From NCBI RefSeq assembly GCF_019578655.1, contig NC_063261.1, forward strand, positions 6,766,446-6,830,445: a DNA stretch of 64,000 nucleotides. The letters run 5' to 3'. Under the pieces are notes generated by a model that was not told the DNA's origin, searched no databases, and was given only the letters and a program-made list of their open reading frames with translations. Of the stretch, positions 33,880 through 44,401 are shown in pieces; position 1 is the first letter of the stretch; every line of letters starts with the position of its first letter. The translations under genes were made by a program, and so were the position numbers. This DNA comes from Ricinus communis (lineage: Eukaryota > Streptophyta > Magnoliopsida > Malpighiales > Euphorbiaceae).

Positions 33880-36800
33880 ATGCAATATAAAGATACTCAA
33901 GTGAGCAACGTATGTTTGGCTTTATTTTGAGCTTTTATGTCTTGATTGATTATTCATGCTCAAACCCAGATAAATTTCTTATGCATCTCCCGTTTCACGT
34001 CCTCCTCTTCTCACTTCTGCCTTTTTTTTTTTCTTTTACACTAGAGTTTGGCTCCCCAACGGGCTACCGATCCTGGTTGGGCCCATGGAACAATGGTCAA
34101 TGGTGGCCGACAAAAGATCAAGTGTAAATACTGTCATAAAATATTTCTTGGTGGTGGAATTTCCAGACTGAAGCAACATTTGGCTGGAGAAAGGGGCAAT
34201 GTAGCTCCATGTGAAGACGTACCAGAAGAAGTTAAGGTTCAGATTCAACAACACTTGGGTTTCAAGGTCTTGGAGAGGTTAAAAAAGCAGAAAGAGGCGA
34301 ATGGTAGCAAGAATTCCTATATGTTGTACTTGCGCGATAGAGAAGAAGATGATGTTAACTTGGGTTCAGGGCAGAAAGAAGCTAGCAGGAGAAGGGATAA
34401 AGAAGTTTTGGAAGGGATTTCGAAGCGAACAAAAAGACGTAAGAAGCAAAATTATTCAATGGCTACTTCCGTTATTACTCAACCCATCTGCCAGAGCTTT
34501 GCTCCCCCAGAGAACATAGAACTAGCAGATGTTGCTGTTGCTAGATTCTTTTATGAAGCTGGCATACCATTCACTGCAGCAAATTCATATTTTTTCCAGC
34601 AGATGGCAGATAATATTATTGCTGCAGGCCCTGGTTATAAGATGCCTTCTTATACTTCTTTGAGGGGTAAATTACTGAACAGGTGCATCCAGGATGCTGA
34701 GGAATACTGTTCAGAACTGAGGAAGTCTTGGGAAGTGACCGGGTGTACAGTCTTAGTTGACAGGTGGATGCATGGAAGAGATCGCACAGTCATAAACTTT
34801 TTTGTTTATTGTCCTAAGGGTACTATGTTTTTAAGATCTGTGGATGCATCGGGTATCACAAAATCTGTAGAGGCACTCCTTAATTTATTTGATAGTGTTG
34901 TTCAACAAGTTGGTCTGAAAAATATTGTCAATTTTGTGACAGATTCAGTTCCCACTTACAAAAATGCTGGAAAACTATTAGCAGAGAAATACAAAACCTT
35001 TTTCTGCAGCACCTGTGGAGCAGAATGCATCAACCTAATGCTTGAGGAAATTGGTGAAAGTGATGGAATTAAAGAGGTTTTGGCAAAAGCAAAAAGATTA
35101 ACTCAATTCATTTATAACAATTCTTGGGTCCTCAATCTGATGAGGAAGAGAACTGGTGGAAAGGATATTATCCAACTTGCAAGGACACGGTTTGCTTCCA
35201 TCTTCTTGACACTGCAAACCATTGTATCTTTAAAGGATCATCTGCACAAGATGTTTACCAGTGCTTCTTGGATGCAGTCATCTTTCCCTAAGCAAAGAGC
35301 AGGAATTGAGGTGGCTGAAATTTTGGTGGATCCACGTTTCTGGTCGCTCTGTGACCAAACTTTGACTATTGCAAAGCCAATTCTTTCTGTCTTACACCTG
35401 ATCGACTGCCAAGATAAACCATCTATGGGTTATATATATGATGCAATAGAGAAAGCAAAAAAAAGCATTGTTGTGGGATTTAACAATAAGGAGTCAGATT
35501 ACTTATCTTACTTGAAGGTTATTGATCATGTTTGGCAAGAAGATTTCCACAGTCCTCTTCATGCGGCAGCGCACTATCTTAATCCATCTGTAATTTACAA
35601 CCCCAGTTTCTCTTCCAACAAATTCATCCAAAAAGGTTTACTTGATTGCATAGAAACTTTAGAGCCTAATTTGTCTGCTCAAGTTACGATTACAAGCCAG
35701 ATAAAATTCTATGAGGAAGCTGTGGGGGATTTTGGTCGGCCTATGGCATTACGAGGTCGAGAATCATTAGCACCAGGTTAAAAGCTGTGTTAAAGTTGGT
35801 AGAATCAAGTTTTACTCATACAGTTAAAGATTATACAGCTATTAGATAGGTTTATCTATTATACAACTAATAAGTTGGTCTGTGTATTGTACAGCTACTT
35901 GGTGGTCTCTCTATGCAGCTGATTACCCAGACCTGCAGCGATTAGCTATTAGGATTTTAAGTCAAACCTGCAGTCTTACAAGATGCGAGAGGAATTGGAG
36001 CATGTTTGAACGTACCCATTCAAAGAAGAGAAACCGATTGGAGCACCAAAGGTTGAATGACCTCACATTTGTTCACTATAACTTGTACCTTCAAGAGAGG
36101 TAATTTTCCTTCTTTCAATAATATGAATTTCCTGGCTCTGCTATTTAAACTTAAATGGGCTATAGAAGGTGGGAGTGTCCTAGCATTTGACCTGCCAAAA
36201 CTTGAAACACTGGAATATGGGGATTCGGCCAAAAAGGGTCCAATTGTTGAGAACTGATACACAGTCACATTGTTAATGAAATAATATAGCCAAACCATAA
36301 TTATGTGGAAATGATTATTTGGGTCCTTTGTCTTCTTGCATTGGATTAGGGTTAGGCATTAATATTAGTCCCATTAGTTTCTATCCAATGATAAATGAGA
36401 AAATATAATGAAGAGGAATTGGATTGAGTGGCCTTGGTCTCAAAACTGAAATCCAAGAAACATGGAAGAATGATAGTTAACCAAGTGACAGTCCATCCTA
36501 TTTATAGTTCAAAAGTTTATATTCTACAAATCATGTCATTCCAAATGTTGAAATTGGACATCAGTTTCACGAACCAACTGCTGAAGTAATGTGTTCTGCT
36601 AACAAACTTTTTTGCCACCTACTATACTTTCTTCTACCGGCTATTCAAGTTGATTAACTTGTATTATTCTCTTAGCATTACTTGTTTGCTTTTCCAGTCA
36701 ACTCTATGAATATGCTAGAACTGTTAATGGATTATGAAAGTGCTATTTTAAAATATATATTTCCATACAAGTAGGCGAGCAGAAACAACTAAATCCAGGT

Positions 36801-37036
36801 ACACAAGAGGTACCCTTGATCCGATATGCTTAGAAGCTATGGATGCTTACATGGGAGACTGGGTGGAGGATTTGGCAACCATGGAGGGCGAGAATATTAG
36901 CTGGATGGATGTAACAGTTCCCCGTGAGCGGACTTTTGTGATGCATGATTCACATCAGGCTGATGATTCTAACGACAGTACTGATGATAGGAGCAGTGAA
37001 GTCACCAAAGGTATGGATGGTGATGATGATTTATAA
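33880..37036 (+). CDS. BED zinc finger / hAT transposase-derived protein, 739 aa, four coding exons
   Basis: Predicted exons are 33880-33900, 34045-35776, 35895-36099 and 36775-37036, all with GT-AG introns and compatible phases, 2220 bp in total. The large exon has no ATG before its first domain. The seven-codon exon MQYKDTQ, with donor GTGAGC and acceptor cactag, supplies one; an in-frame stop lies upstream at 33823. A plant BED finger sits at residues 34-63 (C34, C37, H52, C63). A DUF659 region is at about 185-345 (LVDRW...INFFVYCPKGTMFLRSVDAS). The hAT C-terminal dimerisation block is at about 585-652 (LAIRILSQTCSLTRCERNWS). The tail is acidic. With no stops, conserved splice sites and no terminal inverted repeats seen, it looks like a domesticated host gene, probably a nuclear DNA-binding protein. 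Its target and role are unknown. Confidence 0.88.
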
Positions 37037-37107
37037 TGACTACCTTATCCCAATACCAAAGGTATGGATGGTGATGATGATTTATAATGACTACCTTATC
37101 CCAATAC
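37006..37107 (+). repeat. 51-bp tandem duplication across the stop codon
   Basis: The segment from ccaaaggtatggatggtgat to the following cccaatac is repeated perfectly or nearly so at a 51-bp offset (ggtatgg at 37010 and 37061). It contains the last codons and the stop of the hAT-derived gene, so the second copy lies in the 3' UTR. Confidence 0.9.
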
Positions 37108-38601
37108 CCGTTTGATTATTTGCCATCTGTTGGTCATTCTTATAACATGATTTGCTGAATCAATGCAATCTTCCTTTATCTATGGGATTGTACGGTCTTG
37201 GAGTTTTCAGTATTTCATTTAATTTTAGGTCAAAAACAAACATTTTAGGAACAGCCTATTTAGTCCCTAAACTTTTTCTTTGACCCATTTTTAAGTTCAT
37301 GAATTTTCATTTATCTTTGAATCAAACTCATTGTATCCAAGTTACCAACAATACTTGTTATTATGGGCAAAAATTATAATTCAGTAAACCATATCAATAT
37401 CATTATCCATGTTAATTTTTCATGTGAAATTTTCGGTTCTTAATTGGTGGAATCATAATCTACATCATGAGTTATAACAATCATATTAGATTAGATTGCT
37501 CCTCCCCCTAAAAAGAAATGAAAAACAACCCTCTCTCTCTCTCTCGGACACACACACTCACCCACTCTCTGTCAATTGTAGTGCAAAACGATAAGTTCGT
37601 CATTTTCCTGATATAAGTGGAAAGAGCTTTCTCGAGAAAAGTTGCTCTTCGGTAGAATGCGTCATCTTGTTTTTCAGTCTTTCACACAATAGATAGATAT
37701 ACATGAATTTCTATTCTGTCCCAAATTTCAAATTGTAGTATGGTTTATTGCTTCATCCAATCTGATTCTGATGAATGCTGGCTGATACAATGTGCATGGC
37801 TCTACTTCAGACGATAAGTACTAATTTGTTAATGAGATTTAATTTCTGAAGGCAGCTATAATACTGCTCTTCCTAACAACTGAAGCATATTCCTTCTTGG
37901 AAATACTTGGAACAAAAGTTTTAGAAGCATAAGAATCCAAAAGTTGAACTGCAAACGGTAATTCTATGCATCAAATGCAGGCTGTTAAATTAATTCATGC
38001 TTCATTGGGTGAATATTGAATTTGATGTACATTGTAAATTATGGTACTGAAGAATGGGTTCAGAACTGTTTCCAAAATGCTGTGGCTGCGTTAGGCATGT
38101 AAAATCTGGTTTATATTCAAGTGGAAGGTGAAATGATAGCACTTTACTGGGAAATCTACAACAATTTTGTTGATGAATTATGAGCATTAAATCGGTGAAA
38201 ATGCGTTTTATGAGCTCAAAAATAAGTTTCTGGCTAGGGATCATCCACTTGGAAGATCAAATAATTCAGTATTCTATTAGGTCAAAGAAAATGCTGAACG
38301 AGTAAACAAGCATGTTTTACCAGCCGTGTGCTATGCAATTTATAGGCATTGTGTCTTCAGCAGTTGTGTTGTCCTTGGAGTAGCAAAGGTTCTTTGTTAC
38401 TCCACTGAAATCCATTTTAAGTCAGAATTCACCGACTTCTAAGCTTCTAGTATAGTATTCCATTAGAATGACAGATTGTCATTTTGTAGCGAATTAAGAG
38501 ATTAGTACGCATTCTATCATAGTTTCTATTGCCCATAACATGAATGGTCAAGGAAAACTTAAGAAAAGCAATAGCAAAAGCATAAGTAGAATTTGAGAAA
38601 A
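37108..38601. other. intergenic region between two convergent genes
   Basis: Holds the 3' UTRs of the hAT-derived gene (left) and of CCaMK (right). A CT/CA low-complexity run is at 37531-37570. No other gene or repeat element recognised. Confidence 0.5.
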
Positions 38602-41010
38602 TTATTGTTGACGAAGTGAGGATAGGAGTGCATCCTGCAGGGAGCTGTCTCTCTGCATAGCAGCTTTGAACTCATCGAAGGTGACTTTGCCATCACTGTT
38701 GGCATCCATGCGATCAAATATTTCATCTAGTTTTCCAGGTTCTGCGATATCTGCTGGAAGGCAGTCTTCAGGCAAAGCCTGCTCAATAAAATTCCATGTC
38801 ATTTAATTTTGAAAGAGTTAAAACTTCAAGCTACAGAAAGAGCAAGGGTGCTCGGCTTTACTCTGAGCAGGGATGCTACTTCTTCCTTGGTGATGCATCC
38901 GGATCTATCTGTATCATACATCTATAGGCAAAAGATTTGAATGAGAAATTGTTCGTTTGTGTTTGATGCAAAGATTAGCATTGTTAATTCATATAGTAAT
39001 CTAGTCCTGAATATACAGGAGAAGAAATAAATGGTACCAGTTATGTTTCTGCTTGATTCAAGTAATAATTTTTGCAGAACTTTGTAGTTTTTCATTCAAC
39101 AATTTGTATACAATTTCGTTTGGAGATTTTAACATTCAATAAAAAGAATTCATAAAGTAATTGTTGCAATTGTCAAAGAGGAGAAAACAACAGATAAGAT
39201 TGTACACCTGGAAACACAGATGAAGAGCGTCATCTCCTTGAGAGTTCCTAAGACTAGAGAACCCGCAAAGTATCTCTCTCATGTCAACTGTTCCATCCCG
39301 GTTGTTGTCGAATAGATCAAAGATGCGAGGTGCAAGAGGGATCAGCGATGACATGTTCATTGCCTTCAGGACCTCCTCAAATTCGGACAGGATGGCATTG
39401 TCACCTTTGGCGCATCTGCATGTCGCCAAAATATACTTTTCCATTAGAATTTGATGGATTCTTATGAGCTGTTATGAAATATATTTGTTAGCATCCAAGT
39501 ACTAATATTCTTTCTTTGGTTATTTATCTGGATATTGCAACTGTTATAGAGGGAAAACTGAGGCTCAGGTTACTCACAGTTTTGTAAAGTGTACTCTGAG
39601 TTTCTCAATTTCATCTTCTTTAAGGTCGTGTGTGCCCAGTAAAGATTTTAGCTTCTTGGTTCTCAAAAAAATTGTGCTACTCCATACACTGGCTATTGCT
39701 GCAGCACGGAGTTTTCTACGGGCATTAAAACTCTGCAGTCTTGAAACAATCTCAGGGTCCATCTGTTCCTCTTTGGCGGAATCACCTATCACCCATGGAT
39801 GACTGAGAACCTGTTACCGTGATTAGAATCGGTCAAATTAAGCTTATTACGGATGATTGCAAGATGAAAAGTTAGATTAACAAAAAAACCAAAAAGAGAT
39901 GTCAGCAAGCACTGTCCTTACATCTTGAGCACTCGGCCTCCTTTGAGGATCAACTTGTAGGAGATCAGCAATCAATTGCTTTGCTGATGAAGTAATATTT
40001 TTCCAAGTTTTCTCATAGAAACTAAAATCACCCTGCAAGTACAAAGCATTGTCTTCTCTGAATAATTGAAGATCCTGAAGTTATAATTAGAAAATGCTAG
40101 TGAAATCAAACATACGGCCATGATCATCTGTTGCTTCTGCCGATTTGACTGAGCAATGAATGGTGGATACCTGAGCAGATCACGAGAGGAATTGAATTTC
40201 AACCTCAACATCAAAAAAAGAAAGGGTATTTAAGAAGGAACAACTGGAAATTTGGAGTCTTGCAAACTTATAAAAGGTCAGGCACATAACAGATGTGAGA
40301 TCGTGACAATAAAAATGAAGCACTCACCCAGAGAGCAGAATATACAAGATTATTCCCACAGACCACATGTCACTTTTGGAACTGATTCTTCCCTGAGAAA
40401 GAGCCTCTGGTGAGACATAATCGATGGAGCCAAACAATCCGACAACTGGATCGGTGAACTCCTCTGCTGAACTCAATCCAAAGTCCATGATCTTCAAAGT
40501 AGAATCATCTTTTTCATTCAAGAAAAGACAGTTTTCCGGCTTCAAGTCCCTATGGATGATATTAGCCTGGTGAATCGCCCCTAATCCTCGTGCAATCTGC
40601 CTAATTACGGCTGCAGCTTCTCGCTCTGAGTACCTGTCCCGAGCTACAATCCGATCAAAAAGCTCACCTCCAGAACAAAGTTCTAGCACAAGGTGCACGC
40701 CATTTTGATCCTCATAGACATCATAAAGGTCAATAACGTTGGGATGAGGTGATACATATTCTACAATCTTTCTCATAACCAAGATCTCGTTTGTTAGCAA
40801 TGCATCGGATACGGAAACCTGCTTCCATGTCGGAAAGTTGCTGCCAGGAATTCCTGATGAACCTAATCTTCTGAGTGTCTTGATAGCTACATGATTTGTT
40901 TCTCCAGTAGTAGACTTTCTTATACCCCGTCTTACAACTGAGAATCCACCTCTTCCAAGAATATCCGAGACTTCATATTCATCAGAAAGTTTTTTGCTTT
41001 TCTGTCCCAT
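38602..41010 (-). CDS. CCaMK: calcium/calmodulin-dependent protein kinase CCaMK (DMI3 family), 508 aa, seven exons
   Basis: Exons in transcript order: 41010-40328, 40170-40116, 40032-39922, 39810-39578, 39415-39208, 38921-38862 and 38778-38602. All introns are GT-AG, phases agree, and the sum is 1527 bp. Kinase domain: glycine loop GRGGFSVV (19-26), K44, HRDLKPEN with D155, and DFG 176-178. T255 in FYEKTWKNI matches the autophosphorylated threonine of legume CCaMK (T265 in Lotus, T271 in Medicago). The calmodulin-binding segment at about 309-332 is SFNARRKLRAAAIASVW. Three EF-hands follow at 397-408, 433-444 and 475-486, all with acidic first and twelfth residues. CCaMK decodes nuclear calcium oscillations and phosphorylates CYCLOPS/IPD3 in the common symbiosis pathway. 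All catalytic and calcium-binding residues are present, so it is predicted functional and the host mycorrhiza-competent (inference). Length is close to the family's 510-525. Confidence 0.97.
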
Positions 41011-41191
41011 GGAAACTTACTTGCCAGGTAGCCAACAACACCCCGAAAGAAATGGAATCTTGAATACTTAAGGAGGAACATTAATAATAAATAATAAGGG
41101 AATTAATGACAGAGAGAGAGAAGTTGAAACGCGGATTGATACATAATGACAAAGGAATTGACATCAGCTTTAGAAGAGATTTTGCATTAGT

Positions 41192-41205
41192 TTATACTAT
41201 AAAAT
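41192..41205 (-). promoter_or_regulatory. possible TATA box of CCaMK
   Basis: The minus strand reads ATTTTATAGTATAA about 180 bp upstream of the ATG. The base composition makes chance matches likely. Confidence 0.2.
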
Positions 41206-41210
41206 ATGAA

Positions 41211-43124
41211 TAAAACTTTCTTTGTTATGGAAACGAGGGAATAAATTCAAGAATAAGAGCTGAAGTAGAAGAGACAAAGACAGACTCAACTAAACCTTTG
41301 TATGATGACTTTCCACATCTCATATGCAAAAATGTACTTTTCTTTTATATTCTATTATTTGATAAGGGTATTTAGAAGTTAACATTTCATTGTTGTTATT
41401 TCTTTTCCGGAAATTGGCACATCAATATTTCCTTTTTGGGTGATTTTAAGGCACAATCTCCTCGGCCTATTACATTCAAAAATAAACTTTCAGAGTCCCC
41501 CATATAAGAATCCAACTCTAATTTACAAAGAATAGGTGTACTCTCCCTTGCCAACCAAATTTACCATTCTTTTAGCTAAAGCAGGACTAATCCTTTTGGT
41601 TATACAAATATTTACTTTCTTTTTCTGCCTAAAAGACATTGTCATAAAGAGATTGAAAAAGGCAAGGGGCATCCATATGGCACACATAATTAAAAAAAAA
41701 ACCGAAAGTAGTTTGAATCGAAAATATTCATTGATCTTTTAACTTTTTCTAAACCAAACCATATTTAAATTAATTTTTTTGGTACGATTCTAGCTCTAAT
41801 TAGTTATTTATATTGAGAACTGTCTGGACTGTCCAGTGTTGTACCAAACCAAAAAATCAAATTATATATATATATATAGGTCCACGTTTAACTAATTAAG
41901 TCTAAATTTATAATCTGAATATAAAAAGGCTTAATAAATTAAGCAATTTTATTCTAATTAAATTATAAGTTTATCGACCCAAATATAACAATCTATAAAC
42001 TATAAATATAGGTCAAAGTTTTAAAATATTCATCTCTATTAGAAGTAAGCATATAATATATCGTTTACAATATAGTTATTGAAGGCAAGCATGTAACATA
42101 CAATTTTATTAATTTTTGTCTTTTTTTTTATATTTAATTTAAGTTTTTTTTATAGATTTTCAAGTTAATTGCAAATGGTTTAAATTGAAAAAATTAATTT
42201 TTTAAAACAAATTAAAAAAGATTTCTAAATCTATATTATCCAGTTATGTACGAAATGTTCTATTAGACTCAAATTTCCAAACCGGATTGTCCTAAAATAT
42301 TATAATGGTTCAGAATGGAGATTTCTTTTTAATTACATTATGAATTTGGAGATTCAATTACGAAACTTCAAAATTCAATTTGGTTTCGGAGATATTTCAA
42401 TAGGCAAATTACAACCATGCCAAAGGCAAGGAAAAAGGAAAAGAAAGAAGGACGATTGAGCTAAACTCTTTACTTATCAATATTGTTAAGGAATAACACG
42501 TATTTTGGCCCTTGTACTTTCAATTTCTTTTTTGAAATTTAGCCCCTGCACTTTCGGTGATATTGAAACTTGTACTTTTATTTTTGTGAAATTTAAGTCC
42601 TTCTATTACAACAAGGTAGAGCATAGCACCATTCGTAGTTAAGTCACATTAGTTTTTTTATGACAACTAGACTTAATTGGTGCCATGTAATAATTTCATA
42701 GAACTTATAATTTTATTTATTGCAATTATCAGAGGGCATTTTTGACATTTTTCTTTTACATTGTATGCCAAAATGAAAAAGGAATTGTGATTCTAAATTC
42801 CTAATTAGATACCCAAATAGAAAAGTCCTAATTCCCAAATTTAATCCCTAATTGCTAAATACTTTCTTGCTGCAATAAATTAGTAGAAAACAATAGTGTG
42901 GTACCTTTTTGTTAGATGAACATAAAGTAAGAAGAAACGCTGACAGAAGATAATTGAAGGAAGTTTTCTGGGTCTGCTAGTGAACTTGCCTACTGCTGTC
43001 TTCGAGGTAAGTGTATCTTTACTTATACATGGAACTGTATAAGTGTCTGGATTGTGTGGCCGCCTGATGTTGGTGTTTTGTCATTGTCAAATGTTGTCCT
43101 CTAGTTAGATTTTTTCTACTTTAA
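41211..43124. other. intergenic region upstream of CCaMK, no gene seen
   Basis: AT-rich DNA containing the CCaMK promoter at its left end. Around 42480-42760 there are phrases such as tagcccctgcactttcggtg that resemble degraded repeat DNA, and a slightly coding-like patch at 42950-43020. None of this could be assigned. Confidence 0.45.
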
Positions 43125-43129
43125 TTTTG

Positions 43130-44401
43130 TGTTTTTGCTTTGCTAGAACAAGATAAGGATTGTGTTTGTGTTTCACACCCGGAAGTGCACGCACTGTGAA
43201 ATGTAATATAAAGAGTTATCGTTCTCTCGACAATTGTAAATTGAGTATTAATATTTTTACTTATAGTTTTAGCTAGCAAGTCAAATAAAGATGATTAAAT
43301 AAATAAAATATAAATCTAAATAATTAAAACTATAAAAAAATAAAATAATTAAAATTTAGAGCTTATGCTTAGTTTCGCTATTCCAATCTAATCATGAACA
43401 CCTAAATTATTAAAATTATGACTTCATTTAAAGGTAATTATTCTAAAATACCTAAAGACTCTCTCGAACTCAATTAAGCATGTTAAAGTTTAACCTACTC
43501 TAGTGATTAAGAAGTTAATCAAAACTCATTCAGCTCCTTAATAATTATTTTACCCTCAAAGAGCTCAACTACTCTTGTAGTTAAGTGATCTAAGTCCTAT
43601 GAGTCTTAAGCTGGTAAATTCTCCTAACTCTCATAGATTAATTTACCTATAAATATACAATCAAGCTGGCCAAGAATGAAAACATAAAATAAGCACAACT
43701 CGGAGAATTAACTGAACATCAAATTAAGAAAAGAAACATATTCAATCACTTCATGGAATAGCTACTCCTATCCTAAACTCTAAAAGAAGTTTAGCCATAC
43801 ATAGCTATGGCAATAGACATAAACATAATTAAAGAATTAAAGATGAAGAAGATTAAACTCTTAAATCTTGCAAAATCTCTCATTCAATCTTTGTTTAGAA
43901 CTTATTTTCTCGTCCAATCAGCCGCTTTAGAATGATTCTTTATGTCTCTTTATATAGGAAAGGCCTGGATAAAATCTATCTGCTCTTGAATTCCAAAGTC
44001 CATTTTGAATAGAAAATTTTTTGTTTTTCGATACGGCCATATCATGCCCGTGTCACTAACTTCTTTTTTGGCATGGCAGCATGGCCTTAGTATGTTCGTG
44101 CTTCTGAAATTTCTTCTTCTAGCAGATGACACAGGTACTAGCATGCCTATGTCATGGCCATGTCACTCTAATCCATGATGTTTTAGAATTCTTAAATAAA
44201 AACACCTACAAAAAGAAAAATACTTACCACTTAAATAGAACTCCTAATTAGACTAAAATTGAACTAGAAATAATAAAATTCTAATTAAAACTCTAAACTA
44301 TGATATTCCTAATTAAACTAAGATTCTAGCCAACTAACAATATTTATTTAGCCAAATTCATTAAAAGTCAATTTAAATATACGTAATAATTACATACATC
44401 A
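43130..44401 (-). mobile_element. solo LTR, Athila-like, diverged
   Basis: Plus-strand ends TGTTTTTGC and ACATACATCA, flanked by a perfect ttttg on both sides (43125-43129 and 44402-44406). The interior has no coding sequence. Features shared with the D LTRs are an insert of degenerate acggccat / cccgtgtc / catggcc words at 44030-44165 and the block gagttatcgttctctcgaca near the left end, typical of LTR 3' ends in this group. The ends are set mainly by the duplication. Confidence 0.6.

Noticed and set aside
34048..34048. TTG as start codon of the hAT-derived gene
   Set aside because: Nuclear genes of plants rarely start at TTG, and a spliced ATG exon in the correct phase is available at 33880.
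38002..38244. 80-codon minus-strand frame downstream of CCaMK
   Set aside because: No homology, poor composition, lies in the 3' flank.
42480..42800. Possible Helitron or MULE end in CCaMK upstream DNA
   Set aside because: Only common AT-rich phrases; no hairpin with CTRR end and no inverted repeats found.
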